Counted from the first letter of the stretch, positions 1 through 8,178 are shown. The stretch is DNA of 64,000 nucleotides from an uncultured Candidatus Saccharibacteria bacterium (GCA_946887425.1 CAMPKW010000001.1:1-64000); one strand, 5' to 3'. Numbers and translations: made by a program. Notes: a model not told the origin generated them from the sequence alone.

Positions 1-607
1 ATCCGCGGTCTAAGCTAAAGCCTTCGACCACTTCAGCTTCGAGTTCCAACCCTTGGCCAGCCTCAACTGTCACCACACCGTCTTTGCCAACTTTTTCAAT
101 CACATCAGCAATCAGGCGACCAATCTTCTCATCGCCAGCACTAATTGTCGCCACTTCAGCCACGCGCTCACTGTTACCTTCGACGCTTTCGGCCAAGCCA
201 TCAAGGGCGGCAATCACCTCAGCACCCGCCGATTCTATACCTTTGCGAAGCTCTTGTGGATTATGTCCAGCCGCGATTAAACGGTTTGCTTCTTTGAGAA
301 TACTGTACGTCAGCACAGTCACTGTTGTCGTGCCGTCACCGGCAACCTTATTGAGCTTACTTGCCGCTTGCTTAATCAGCTCGGCACCAACCTTATAGCC
401 CAATGTTTCGTCATTATCTTCCGGCAAATCAATACTCTCGGCGACCGTCACGCCATCATGCGTCACCGTTGGGCCACCATACCCCTTTGCAATCACGACG
501 TTACGACCCTTTGGTCCATATGTTACCTTCACCGCATCGTATAGTGCTTTCGCGCCGCCAAGCACGCGCGTGCGTGCATCATCATCGTAAAAAACTTTCT
601 TCGCCAT
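1..607 (-). CDS. groL: Chaperonin GroEL, N-terminal 202 residues (runs off the window)
   Basis: This is the 60-kDa chaperonin subunit, which forms the double ring that folds proteins in an ATP-dependent way with GroES. Reading the minus strand from the ATG at 605-607 gives MAKKVFYDDDARTRVLGGAK, then the GroEL hallmarks TYGPKGRNV (about residue 30), THDGVTVA and the nucleotide-site motif GDGTTT (about residue 88). The frame stays open to base 1, so only the equatorial and early intermediate parts are present. A strong Shine-Dalgarno (AAGGAG) lies a few bases before the ATG. The gene is 13 bases downstream of groES and shares its heat-shock operator. Family identity is certain by motif; the gene is truncated only by the window edge. 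Confidence 0.97.
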   Translation of the reverse strand, partial: MAKKVFYDDDARTRVLGGAKALYDAVKVTYGPKGRNVVIAKGYGGPTVTHDGVTVAESIDLPEDNDETLGYKVGAELIKQAASKLNKVAGDGTTTVTVLTYSILKEANRLIAAGHNPQELRKGIESAGAEVIAALDGLAESVEGNSERVAEVATISAGDEKIGRLIADVIEKVGKDGVVTVEAGQGLELEAEVVEGFSLDRG

Positions 608-620
608 GTTATTTCTCCTT

Positions 621-884
621 TTACGCTGTTGCTAAAATATCTTCTTCTTTGACAATCAGATACTCGGTACCATCAATCTTTAGTTCGGTTGTTGAGTATT
701 CTTTGTAGACGATCTTATCGCCAACTTTTACCTCTTTTACATCCGCACCAGTGGCAATCACGTTTGCCAACGTTGGCTTTTCTTTAGCTGTCTCAGGTAA
801 ATAAATACCACTAGCAGTCTGCGTAGCGGCGACTTCGCGCACTGCTACAACTCGATCAGCAAGAGGTTTAATAGGACTTGTCAT
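621..884 (-). CDS. groES: Co-chaperonin GroES
   Basis: This is the 10-kDa lid of the GroEL chamber. The 87-residue product starts MTSPIKPLADRVVAVREVAA and has the mobile loop (ATQTASGIYLP, about residues 20-30) followed by the beta-barrel and the typical GDKIVYKEYSTTEL segment. It is slightly shorter than the usual 94-97 residues. A purine-rich Shine-Dalgarno (AAGGGGGA) precedes the ATG. It is the first gene of a groES-groEL operon on the minus strand, with a CIRCE operator about 60 bases upstream and a TACAAT hexamer (922-927, minus strand) as probable -10 between operator and gene. Confidence 0.97.
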   Translation of the reverse strand: MTSPIKPLADRVVAVREVAATQTASGIYLPETAKEKPTLANVIATGADVKEVKVGDKIVYKEYSTTELKIDGTEYLIVKEEDILATA

Positions 885-944
885 GAATATTCCCCCTTAT
901 GACTTGGTTTTATGTAATTCTATTGTAACAAAAAAAATAAAAAA

Positions 945-971
945 ATAGCACTCCCTATGTGAGAGTGCTAA
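945..971. promoter_or_regulatory. CIRCE operator (HrcA binding site)
   Basis: An inverted repeat ATAGCACTC - 9 bases - GAGTGCTAA sits upstream of groES and differs from the consensus TTAGCACTC-N9-GAGTGCTAA at one position. The spacing of exactly nine bases and the position before groESL are the known CIRCE arrangement. It implies that an HrcA repressor, not visible here, controls the chaperonin operon. The hsp20 gene at 16.9 kb has no such element. Confidence 0.95.
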
Positions 972-989
972 ATTCACTAGGATATACCC

Positions 990-1430
990 CTAAGCGAGCG
1001 TCGTGACATCACCTTTTACGGCGGCTGGAACGAAGTTGCCCGCGTTCATAAGTTCCTTAATTTCCCGAAGCCCAGTCTCACTATCAAGCAAGTGGCCCTC
1101 TTCTTTATAAAGCTCGATCGTTACTTCGTCGGTCAATTGGTCGTACGCCACCAGCACCGCACCGGAATAGCCGGCTTTTTGCACCAGCGCAACGATACCT
1201 TCTTTATCACGAGAACCAGCGTCGCAGACATCTCGCCCCTGAAGACGCAGACCTTCAATAACAGCACCAACCAGTTCTTCATCCGCACCTTGCCCTCGAG
1301 CAACAACAACGCTCCCTGTTGTTGATAGCCACTCAGCGAGCGCACGGCCCACATTCCAGGCGAATTCAAGTGAAGCGCCCGCTTTTAGTTTTGCTCTAAT
1401 GTCGTATGCAGTAAATGTTTCTTCAATCAT
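990..1430 (-). CDS. Stand-alone phosphohexomutase domain I-like protein
   Basis: The 146-residue product resembles the first domain of alpha-D-phosphohexomutases (phosphomannomutase/phosphoglucomutase). It begins with a FTAYDIRAKL segment like the FRAYDIRG start of those enzymes, followed by a VVVARGQGADEELVGAVIEGL stretch (written here only as family resemblance to the GRD...E/A..GL motif) and a GRDVCDAG turn. The catalytic TASHNP phosphoserine loop is absent: its place is taken by VAYDQLTDEVTI. Domains II to IV are missing, and the frame closes normally with no decayed continuation before groES. It is therefore unlikely to be a mutase and may be a sugar-phosphate binding or regulatory remnant. 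A TGCTACAAT hexamer ends 7 bases before the ATG, so the mRNA is probably leaderless. Confidence 0.6.
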   Translation of the reverse strand: MIEETFTAYDIRAKLKAGASLEFAWNVGRALAEWLSTTGSVVVARGQGADEELVGAVIEGLRLQGRDVCDAGSRDKEGIVALVQKAGYSGAVLVAYDQLTDEVTIELYKEEGHLLDSETGLREIKELMNAGNFVPAAVKGDVTTLA

Positions 1431-1437
1431 TAGAACT

Positions 1438-1446
1438 ATTGTAGCA
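1438..1446 (-). promoter_or_regulatory. Extended -10, probable leaderless promoter
   Basis: On the minus strand TGC-TACAAT lies 7 bases before the ATG at 1430. That distance places the transcription start at or next to the start codon, and there is no Shine-Dalgarno. Confidence 0.6.
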
Positions 1447-1536
1447 TTTATTTTACGCTAATAATCACCCGCTCTACGCCCTCGATGGAGGATCAAACTT
1501 TTCAGCCTACTCCAAACACCACCTCATTACATTTAG

Positions 1537-1545
1537 TGCTAAACT
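1537..1545 (+). promoter_or_regulatory. Extended -10 of ddl, probable leaderless promoter
   Basis: TGC-TAAACT ends 6 bases before the ddl ATG. No Shine-Dalgarno is present in the gap. Confidence 0.55.
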
Positions 1546-1551
1546 TAGTAT

Positions 1552-2721
1552 ATGACCACATCTTCGAATTCACACAAGACTCGCGTTGCTGTTATCTGTG
1601 GCGCACGCTCAACCGAACATGAAGTATCACTTATTTCTGCTTATAACATCGTCAACGCTATCGACACCGAAAAATATGAAGTGTCTGTCGTCGGTATCGA
1701 CAAGCAGGGCGTATGGCGCCAATACGATGCAAAAAACTTCGTCGATAGCCCAACCGACATCCGCACCATCAAGCTAGTCGACTCTCCACTCTCAGGTCGC
1801 TTGACTGTCACTCAGTGCTCAAATGAATTCTACGATCTCGACAACGGCGGCAAAGCCGCTTTCGCCTGTGATGTGATATTCCCAGCCGTCCTCGGCAACT
1901 ACGCCGAAGATGGCACAATGCAAGGCCTGCTGCGCATGATGGATGTACCGTTCACGACGCCAGATGTACTTGGCTCATCTGTCGCCATGGACAAGGATCT
2001 CGCGTACCGATTACTTCGCGATGCCGGCCTAGGGGTAGCCAGCTTCGTCACACTACGCAAAAATGGTCCACAACTAGACTACACCACACTCAAGGATACT
2101 CTTGAGAGTGACATAATATTCGTTAAACCAGCCAACGCCGGCTCATCCGTCGGTGTATCTCGTGTGACAAATGCCGAAGAGTTAGACGAAGCCCTTGAGC
2201 TTGCATACAAGTATGACGTCAAAGTAATCGTTCAGGCTGCCGTGATCGGCCGTGAAATTGAAATTGGTGTCATCGGTAATATCGGCGACCAAAAGACATC
2301 TGTTACCGGTGAAATTATCGAGAAAGTCGCTGATGACTTCTATTCATACGACAATAAGTATGTCCACAGCAGCAATGTCGAACTTATCGCACCGGCAAAC
2401 GTGTCCGACAGCCTTCATAAAGAAATCTCAGAAGCTGCTATTCGCGTCTGCGAAACGCTCGAGTGCGAGGGCTTCGGCCGCGTCGACTTCTTTGTCACTC
2501 GCGACGATAAAGTGTACGTCAATGAAATCAACACCATGCCTGGCTTTACTGCTATCAGCATGTTCCCTCGCCTCTGGGGAGAGAGCGGCATGCCATACCC
2601 AGAATTAATCGATCGCCTGCTGCAGTGTGCTATTGAGCGCCACATCTACCGTATCGCACCGATGGTTCTGGATGCCGCCGATGTCCTTAAGATTGCCGCC
2701 GAAGCTAAGGCGAAGGCATAA
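1552..2721 (+). CDS. ddl: D-alanine--D-alanine ligase
   Basis: This ATP-grasp enzyme joins two D-alanines for peptidoglycan precursors in the cytoplasm. The 389-residue product has the N-terminal CGARSTEHEVS motif (Ddl usually GG.S.EHEVS), the small-molecule loop FVKPANAGSSVGVS near residue 195, a FYSYDNKY segment matching the tyrosine-containing omega loop, and the C-terminal GFGRVDFFVT...VNEINTMPGFT metal-binding block. Length is typical for the longer Ddl/VanA family. The start is leaderless (see promoter). The stop is 5 bases before the murF-like GTG, so ddl and murF-like form an operon whose products make and attach D-Ala-D-Ala. The sequence resembles ordinary Ddl rather than D-lactate ligases, but I cannot prove the specificity. 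Confidence 0.95.
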   Translation: MTTSSNSHKTRVAVICGARSTEHEVSLISAYNIVNAIDTEKYEVSVVGIDKQGVWRQYDAKNFVDSPTDIRTIKLVDSPLSGRLTVTQCSNEFYDLDNGGKAAFACDVIFPAVLGNYAEDGTMQGLLRMMDVPFTTPDVLGSSVAMDKDLAYRLLRDAGLGVASFVTLRKNGPQLDYTTLKDTLESDIIFVKPANAGSSVGVSRVTNAEELDEALELAYKYDVKVIVQAAVIGREIEIGVIGNIGDQKTSVTGEIIEKVADDFYSYDNKYVHSSNVELIAPANVSDSLHKEISEAAIRVCETLECEGFGRVDFFVTRDDKVYVNEINTMPGFTAISMFPRLWGESGMPYPELIDRLLQCAIERHIYRIAPMVLDAADVLKIAAEAKAKA

Positions 2722-2726
2722 CGCCC

Positions 2727-4025
2727 GTGGCAGGCTCCGGCTCTTTACCGCACAAAGTTATTAGTGGCGCGTTTTACCACCTCGCTCGCGGCTATGTTCG
2801 CACCAAACATCCCCTTGTGATTGCCGTTGGCGGTAGTGTTGGTAAAACATCGACTAAACTTGCTCTCGCTGAGCTACTCGCAACCGAAAAAAGCGTCTCT
2901 TATATGGACGATAGTTACAATAACGGTCTTGGACTCTACCTTTCGGTATTCAACCAGAAGGTGCCGACCAATGCATTGTCACCCCTTGGCTGGGCAAAAG
3001 TACTTGGTCGCTCACTTATCAAATTCGCAAAAGCCGGCCCAGATATTCTGATTCTTGAATACGGGATCGACCACCCAGGCGACATGGACGACATGGTAAA
3101 CTTTATCCGACCCGACATCGGCTTTCTTACTGCCGTTACACCAGAGCATATGGAATATATGAAAACAATCGATATGGTCGGCGAAGAGGAGGTGAAGATT
3201 CTCTCAAGCGCCAAGCAATTCGGTGTCGTTAATTCGATAGATGTTGAAGCTCGTTTTCTCGGTAGCCTCACAACACCAATCTATCACTACGGTGACGCCT
3301 CGTCCGAGGCTAGTTACCTTGTGCATTCATGGACAAATAAGGGAGCTGTGGTAGATTTTCAGCTTGAAGAGCTACAGCTCGACGAAGTTCTCGTTCACTT
3401 TATTTCTGAGCCACTTATTCGCCAACTTACCGGTGCGGCCCTGCTTGCTAAAAAGCTCGGTGTTTCGCCAAAGGGCATCCGCCGTGGCCTCGAGACGCTT
3501 CAGCCAGCCGCGAGTCGTATGCGCCTATTCGAAGGTAAACAAGAGTCGGTTATTATTGACGATACTACTAACTTCAGTCCAAATGCTGGTATAGAAGCCC
3601 TCAGATCCCTTAAGCGCCTTGAGGCTAATCGTCATATTGCTATTTTGGGCAATATGCATGAACTCGGCGATTATGCAGACCAAGGCTTTAAAGAAGTAGC
3701 TAATGAGTTTGATGGCCTCGATATGATCGTTCTGGTTGGCGACATTTCTGTAGAGCATTTTCTTCCTCTTGCGACTGCTCAAGGGTTCAAGCGGGATGAA
3801 ACATTGTTTATCTGTCCCGATGCGCCAAGTGCAGGCATTTTCCTCCGTGATCAGCTCCAGCAAAATGACGCCGTTCTCGTAAAGGGTCCATTTGGTGGCT
3901 ATTATCTAGAAGAAGCAGTCAAGAAGCTCCTCAATAACCCAGCCGACAGCAAACACCTTACTCGTCAATCTGATTTCTGGCAGCGTAAAAAACGCCAGCA
4001 ATTTGGCGATTTGCTCGATAAATAA
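2727..4025 (+). CDS. murF: MurF-like Mur ligase (D-Ala-D-Ala adding), short N-terminus
   Basis: This is a Mur ligase family protein of 432 residues. It has the P-loop GGSVGKTSTK at about residue 36, the central TPEHMEYM segment, a lysine in EEEVKIL at the place of the carbamylated lysine, DDTTNFSP, and a C-terminal ligase domain with GNMHELG and VKGPFGG. MurF normally has about 100 residues before the P-loop; here there are about 35, so the usual N-terminal UDP-sugar-binding domain is missing. Identity as the D-Ala-D-Ala adding enzyme rests on the P-loop type and on being 5 bases downstream of ddl. Start is GTG at 2727. It could be another Mur-type amide ligase, but the context favours MurF. 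Confidence 0.8.
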   Translation: MAGSGSLPHKVISGAFYHLARGYVRTKHPLVIAVGGSVGKTSTKLALAELLATEKSVSYMDDSYNNGLGLYLSVFNQKVPTNALSPLGWAKVLGRSLIKFAKAGPDILILEYGIDHPGDMDDMVNFIRPDIGFLTAVTPEHMEYMKTIDMVGEEEVKILSSAKQFGVVNSIDVEARFLGSLTTPIYHYGDASSEASYLVHSWTNKGAVVDFQLEELQLDEVLVHFISEPLIRQLTGAALLAKKLGVSPKGIRRGLETLQPAASRMRLFEGKQESVIIDDTTNFSPNAGIEALRSLKRLEANRHIAILGNMHELGDYADQGFKEVANEFDGLDMIVLVGDISVEHFLPLATAQGFKRDETLFICPDAPSAGIFLRDQLQQNDAVLVKGPFGGYYLEEAVKKLLNNPADSKHLTRQSDFWQRKKRQQFGDLLDK

Positions 4026-4046
4026 GCGGCTCAAACGAAACATTAC

Positions 4047-4077
4047 AAAAAATCACCTCATACGGAGGTGATTTTTT
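4047..4077. terminator. Bidirectional terminator between murF-like and murE-like genes
   Basis: A 9-bp perfect stem (AATCACCTC/GAGGTGATT) with a 5-base loop is flanked by A-tract and T-tract, so it can serve both convergent genes. Confidence 0.9.
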
Positions 4078-4095
4078 CGTCTATGGAGTAGCTGG

Positions 4096-5385
4096 CTACT
4101 TCTTGCTCGTTAGCTCGCGCACGACATCACCATCATTCCATGGCAACCGCTCGCCGTTCACAATACGGAATTGCTCATGGCCCATACCGGTAATAAGGAC
4201 GGTGTCACCCTTTTTGGCAATACTAAGTGCTTTTTCGATTGCCTCGCGTCGGTCGCCAAGTTCGGTCGTCTTCGCGCCGCCGCCTACTTTTTCGATGCCC
4301 GTCATCACCTCATCGCGAATTGCTTGCGGATTTTCATCATAACTCTCATCGTCAGTCAGCATAATACGATCAGCTAACCGAGCGGCAATTTCGCCCATAA
4401 TCGGTCGCTTCCCTTTATCGCGATCACCCGTTGCACCAAAGACCAGTATGACGCGGTTCTTAGTTACAGACTGGGCAGCTTCAAGCAACTTCTCGAGCGC
4501 ATCAGGAGTGTGAGCATAATCTACAATTACGTCGTAGCCCAGCCCTTCGACTACTCGCTCGAAACGTCCAGGGACACCCTCGAGATTCGCAACTCCCTCG
4601 ACAATATCCTGAAGCTTCACACCTAGCAAGTAGGCGGTTGCAGCGGCAGCGGTCATGTTATAGACGTTAAACTGCCCAGGGAGTGCGGTCGCAAGTTCAA
4701 GAGTCGTCTGATGATCGATCACGATACGCGCCTCACTACCCTTTTTGTACAATTTCACGTATTCAATTTTCGCCTCAGCCTCATCATGGGCGCCATAGGT
4801 GATCTTCTGCGCGCCGGCCGGGAATGTATCAAAAAAATCAAACCACTCGTCGTCTCGGTTAAGTACGATAAACTTCGGCTCGTTGGCAAACAACTTACCC
4901 TTTGCCTCCGCATAGTTTTCCATGGTCTTATGATAATCAAGATGATCTTGTGTCAGGTTTGTCATGACCGCCACCTCTATAGGTACGGTGTCGAGCTTGT
5001 GTTGTTGCAAAGCATGACTGGTGATTTCAAGGACAACATAATCTACTCTGGCTCTTTTAGCATCAGCAAAAAACTGCTGCATGCGAGCAGTCGTACCGAC
5101 GGTTGCATTAAGATCATTTAGTTGAGTTTGACCAGCTACTTCAATCAGTGCCGTTGAAAACATAGCCGTTCTAAATCCCGACTCTTTTAGGATTTCATTG
5201 ATGTAATTAACGGTGGTCGTCTTACCGTTAGTACCGGTCACGGCAATCACTCTTAGGCTCTTTGCCGGGTGGCCATAACGAGCCGACACTAACTGCACGC
5301 GGCCACGACGGTATGCTTCCTCGACACTATGTAGTACGCCAGATGGCAGAACTTTCCTTACACCCTTTACAAGCTTCTGTTTCAT
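4096..5385 (-). CDS. murE: MurE-like Mur ligase, short N-terminus
   Basis: This is a UDP-MurNAc-dipeptide amino acid ligase-like protein of 429 residues. It has the P-loop VTGTNGKTTTV at about residue 50, VLEITSHALQQ, NLTQDHLDYH, YAEAKGKLF (the modified-lysine site), DYAHTPDAL and FGATGDRDKGKRP, all classic MurE blocks. The usual N-terminal domain I (roughly 90-100 residues) is reduced to about 45. At the position of the meso-DAP recognition motif DNPR it reads DDESYDENP, so the third amino acid cannot be assigned from sequence. It is convergent with murF-like. TACAAT ends 6 bases before the ATG, so it is probably leaderless. Confidence 0.88.
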   Translation of the reverse strand: MKQKLVKGVRKVLPSGVLHSVEEAYRRGRVQLVSARYGHPAKSLRVIAVTGTNGKTTTVNYINEILKESGFRTAMFSTALIEVAGQTQLNDLNATVGTTARMQQFFADAKRARVDYVVLEITSHALQQHKLDTVPIEVAVMTNLTQDHLDYHKTMENYAEAKGKLFANEPKFIVLNRDDEWFDFFDTFPAGAQKITYGAHDEAEAKIEYVKLYKKGSEARIVIDHQTTLELATALPGQFNVYNMTAAAATAYLLGVKLQDIVEGVANLEGVPGRFERVVEGLGYDVIVDYAHTPDALEKLLEAAQSVTKNRVILVFGATGDRDKGKRPIMGEIAARLADRIMLTDDESYDENPQAIRDEVMTGIEKVGGGAKTTELGDRREAIEKALSIAKKGDTVLITGMGHEQFRIVNGERLPWNDGDVVRELTSKK

Positions 5386-5391
5386 ATATTT

Positions 5392-5397
5392 ATTGTA
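5392..5397 (-). promoter_or_regulatory. -10 hexamer of murE-like gene, leaderless
   Basis: TACAAT on the minus strand lies 6 bases before the ATG at 5385, and there is no Shine-Dalgarno. Confidence 0.55.
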
Positions 5398-5423
5398 CCG
5401 CAGTTATGAAAAGATATGAAAAT

Positions 5424-5493
5424 ACCCCGACGCGGGGCCGGGGTTGATATTAGGGCAACGCGGAGATGATCATCGTTGTCATCCCCGTCGCCC
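5424..5493. terminator. Two hairpins downstream of the 5.5-kb hypothetical
   Basis: ACCCCG/CGGGGT (5424-5429 with 5439-5444) and a longer imperfect hairpin (GGGC at 5453-5456 with GCCC at 5490-5493, with further paired blocks inside) lie in the spacer. Neither has a clear T-tract, so the terminator role is a guess. Confidence 0.35.
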
Positions 5494-5502
5494 ATTTACC
5501 CG

Positions 5503-6021
5503 TCAGGCGAACTGACGATCAAGCTCATCTATGTCGAAGCCACAGGTGACGAGTTGCTCACGCAGCTCACCAACCTCTTCATCACTGCAACCGATCACGG
5601 TTTCCAGATGTGAAGCGCCAAGCTTCTCCTTGGCCTCAACAACTCGCTTGCGATACGGCTCTACGAGCCGATCGATGACGTACTGCGTATATACTTGCTT
5701 GAAATGCCTAAGCATCTCACGCAGACACGATTCTTCGTCGTGATCGGCACCATGCTCAACTTGTCGAGCATGTTCGGTCGTAAAAAATTTCTCTACGACC
5801 GATTTACCCGTCTCCTCCCAGGTAAGTTCAATTTGAGGCAAGAGGTCATCGGTACGCGCCTGAGCCTCAGCGTGAATCCGCTTTGCCTCTTCGATGAACT
5901 GTTTTGCATTGCGTGCAAACTTCCTCTCCTTAGCGGAAGCAATCTGATTAGATACTTCCTTGGCGAGATACGCACAGCACGTTACGATCCCAACTGAGTA
6001 AAATGCTTTTTGCAACATCAT
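5503..6021 (-). CDS. Hypothetical protein with N-terminal membrane segment
   Basis: I do not recognise this gene. The start is taken at 6021, where AGGAG precedes an ATG-ATG pair, so the product starts MMLQKAFYSVGIVTCCAYLA; the second ATG (6018) has better spacing. Residues 5-20 form one hydrophobic segment or signal anchor. The remainder is highly charged and mostly helical, with repeated E/K/R heptad-like stretches suggesting coiled coil. There are no cysteine clusters or catalytic motifs beyond that. It is transcribed divergently from tsaD, with a palindrome in the shared region. An upstream in-frame ATG at 6078 would add residues overlapping the palindrome and is less likely. Confidence 0.6.
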   Translation of the reverse strand: MMLQKAFYSVGIVTCCAYLAKEVSNQIASAKERKFARNAKQFIEEAKRIHAEAQARTDDLLPQIELTWEETGKSVVEKFFTTEHARQVEHGADHDEESCLREMLRHFKQVYTQYVIDRLVEPYRKRVVEAKEKLGASHLETVIGCSDEEVGELREQLVTCGFDIDELDRQFA

Positions 6022-6064
6022 TGCTCCTAATATATACATCCCATCTGAAATAGATGAAGAATTT

Positions 6065-6077
6065 TGACATAATGTCA
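6065..6077. promoter_or_regulatory. Palindrome TGACAT-A-ATGTCA between divergent genes
   Basis: A perfect 6+1+6 inverted repeat lies in the region between the 5.5-kb hypothetical and tsaD, next to a TATAAT-like stretch. It has the size of a dimeric repressor site, but no regulator is encoded nearby. Confidence 0.3.
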
Positions 6078-6126
6078 CATTATATACATTCGGTCAATAG
6101 TTCTACCCTCTTTTACGATCAATGTC

Positions 6127-6135
6127 TGCTATACT
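6127..6135 (+). promoter_or_regulatory. Extended -10 of tsaD, leaderless
   Basis: TGC-TATACT ends 8 bases before the tsaD ATG. Confidence 0.65.
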
Positions 6136-6143
6136 ATTAACAG

Positions 6144-7208
6144 ATGAAAGTCTTGGGAATCGAGAGTAGTTGTGATGAAACAGCTGCGTCCGTCGTTGAA
6201 AATGGTCGCACGCTTCTTTCTAATGTCGTCAACTCCCAAATCGATATCCATGCCGTATATGGCGGCGTCGTACCAGAGGTAGCGGCGCGAAGTCACATTG
6301 AAGTCATAAATCCGGTCATCAACCAAGCACTCACAGAGGCAAACTGCACATGGGACGATATCGACGCCATCGCCGTCACGTACGCCCCAGGACTCGTCGG
6401 CTCACTTCTTGTTGGAACCTTGGCCGCTCGAACACTCGCGACCCTCAAGAATAAGCCCCTCTACCCTATTCACCACGTCGAAGCGCATGTCTATGCCAAC
6501 TTCCTCAACAAAACGGCACCGGAATTTCCCATGCTTGCGCTCATTGTCAGCGGAGGACACTCTCAGTTAGTTCTTTTTAAAGACCATGGCGACTATGAAC
6601 TACTTGGCCAAACACAGGATGACGCCGTAGGAGAAGCGTTTGATAAAGTAGCGAAAATCATCGGCCTCCCCTACCCTGGTGGCCCAAGTGTCGCTGCCGC
6701 AGCCCTTAGTGGCAATCCGCATAAATACACGCTACCCAAAGCCAAGCTTAAAGATCCTTACAACTTTAGCTTCTCAGGGCTCAAGACAGCAGTTCTACGA
6801 GCTGTTCAGAAGGAAGTGGGTGTGGACTTTACTTTTCCTTCACACGAGCTTCCAGCGCTTCTAAACGACGTTCAGCGTGCAGACTTCGCCGCTAGCTTCC
6901 AACGAACTGCGATTGAAACACTTGTCGACAAAGCACAACTCGCCTTTCGCGACTACGCGCCAAAGTCCGTTGTCATTGCCGGAGGCGTTGCAGCAAACCA
7001 AGAACTGCGTCGCCAGCTTTCAGAGCGGCTCCCTCTTCATATCGACTATGCGCCGATGAATCTTTGTACTGATAACGCGGCCATGATTGCAACTCTTGGC
7101 TATTACTACGCACAAAAAAATCAACCGGTCGATCCACTTGAGCTCGAGGTCGTTCCAAGTCTTTCTATGACAAAAACAGCCTGGCATCATAATAATTCGT
7201 TGTCTTAA
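6144..7208 (+). CDS. tsaD: tRNA N6-threonylcarbamoyladenosine transferase TsaD
   Basis: This protein transfers the threonylcarbamoyl group to A37 of ANN-decoding tRNAs, working with TsaB and TsaE. The 354-residue product has the ASKHA nucleotide-binding fold: GIESSCDETA at the N-terminus, GGVVPEVAARSH, the metal-binding HHVEAHVYANFL (about residue 112), SGGHSQLV, GEAFDKVAKIIGLPYPGGP and the C-terminal CTDNAAMIA. Length and motif order are normal. The start is fixed by the -10 hexamer 8 bases upstream. It is followed 21 bases later by the FemAB-like gene, which has its own hexamer. Confidence 0.97.
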   Translation: MKVLGIESSCDETAASVVENGRTLLSNVVNSQIDIHAVYGGVVPEVAARSHIEVINPVINQALTEANCTWDDIDAIAVTYAPGLVGSLLVGTLAARTLATLKNKPLYPIHHVEAHVYANFLNKTAPEFPMLALIVSGGHSQLVLFKDHGDYELLGQTQDDAVGEAFDKVAKIIGLPYPGGPSVAAAALSGNPHKYTLPKAKLKDPYNFSFSGLKTAVLRAVQKEVGVDFTFPSHELPALLNDVQRADFAASFQRTAIETLVDKAQLAFRDYAPKSVVIAGGVAANQELRRQLSERLPLHIDYAPMNLCTDNAAMIATLGYYYAQKNQPVDPLELEVVPSLSMTKTAWHHNNSLS

Positions 7209-7217
7209 TAACTACAG

Positions 7218-7223
7218 TATACT
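7218..7223 (+). promoter_or_regulatory. -10 hexamer of FemAB-like gene, leaderless
   Basis: TATACT ends 6 bases before the ATG at 7230. There is no TGn extension and no Shine-Dalgarno. Confidence 0.55.
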
Positions 7224-7229
7224 AAATAT

Positions 7230-8150
7230 ATGACACATTTTCTTCAGTCGACCGCATGGGCACAGTTCCAACAATCACTTGGGCGAGAAGTCTTTACGGA
7301 CTCTGGTGAAGGATGGACATACCAGGCTATCCTCGAGACCGGACGTTTCAACACACGGTTATACTGCCCGTACGGACCGCACGTGGAAACACCCAAAGCA
7401 CTCGACGAAGCTCTTGTCTCTCTAAGGCAACTTGCGAAAGCTCAGAAGGTAACATTTATTCGCATCGAGCCAACAGGCACTGTCACTGCTCGCGATCTAC
7501 AGGTACGTGGCCTCTCTCGCGTCACTTACAATCAATTGCAACCCGAACATACCCAAATCATCGATCTATCGGCAGATGAAGCCGATATTATCGCTGCAAT
7601 GAATCAAAATAACCGCAACTTGTACCGCAACTACGCAAAAAAAGGCATTGAGATGCATGTTTCCCGCGATCCCAACGACCTTACGATATTCACCAACATG
7701 ATGCATAGCGTAGCTGAGCGCAATAACATAAAAGCGCACAGCGATAGTTACTTTAAAGCTCAAGCTAATGCTCTCTTCCCTACTGGCGATGCGCAACTCT
7801 TTTATGCCACATGCGACAGCGCACCGATCGCTGCGTCAATCGCCTATGATAGTGACACAACTCGCTATTACGCCCACGCCAGTGCCAATGACGCATACCG
7901 GAAATTAAGCCCAGGCACTGCCCTGCTTGCCTACATGATCATCGATGCAAAGCAGAAAGGGCTCAGTCAGTTTGACCTTTACGGCATAGCCCCTACGGAC
8001 GATCCAACTCATCGCTGGGCAGGTTTTACCAAGTTTAAAAAATCATTTGGTGGCACGCCATTTACCTACATTGGCGCCTGGGATCTGCCAATCTCTCGAC
8101 TTGGCTATTTTATCTACCGCCTTTACCAGACAGCCTCTCGGCGTCGCTAA
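7230..8150 (+). CDS. FemAB/FmhB-like peptidoglycan bridge aminoacyltransferase
   Basis: The 306-residue product resembles the FemABX family, which adds amino acids from aminoacyl-tRNA to the side chain of the peptidoglycan stem peptide. Visible family features are the N-terminal QSTAWAQFQQSLGRE, the NNRNLYRNYAKKGIE helix pair, ASANDAYRKLSPGTALLAYMIIDAKQKG (GNAT-like core) and the C-terminal FDLYGIAP...GFTKFKKSFGG block, characteristic of FemX/LPXTG-bridge enzymes. The serine-type helical arm is not obvious. It is consistent with the Mur and Ddl genes upstream and suggests a branched wall. The amino acid added cannot be inferred. Confidence 0.85.
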   Translation: MTHFLQSTAWAQFQQSLGREVFTDSGEGWTYQAILETGRFNTRLYCPYGPHVETPKALDEALVSLRQLAKAQKVTFIRIEPTGTVTARDLQVRGLSRVTYNQLQPEHTQIIDLSADEADIIAAMNQNNRNLYRNYAKKGIEMHVSRDPNDLTIFTNMMHSVAERNNIKAHSDSYFKAQANALFPTGDAQLFYATCDSAPIAASIAYDSDTTRYYAHASANDAYRKLSPGTALLAYMIIDAKQKGLSQFDLYGIAPTDDPTHRWAGFTKFKKSFGGTPFTYIGAWDLPISRLGYFIYRLYQTASRRR

Positions 8151-8178
8151 TCCACCCGCTCTTGCAGTGGTCAAAATG

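Noticed and set aside
53..708. Plus-strand reading frames over the groEL/groES region
   Set aside because: They lie antisense to clear GroEL and GroES sequences and match no protein family.
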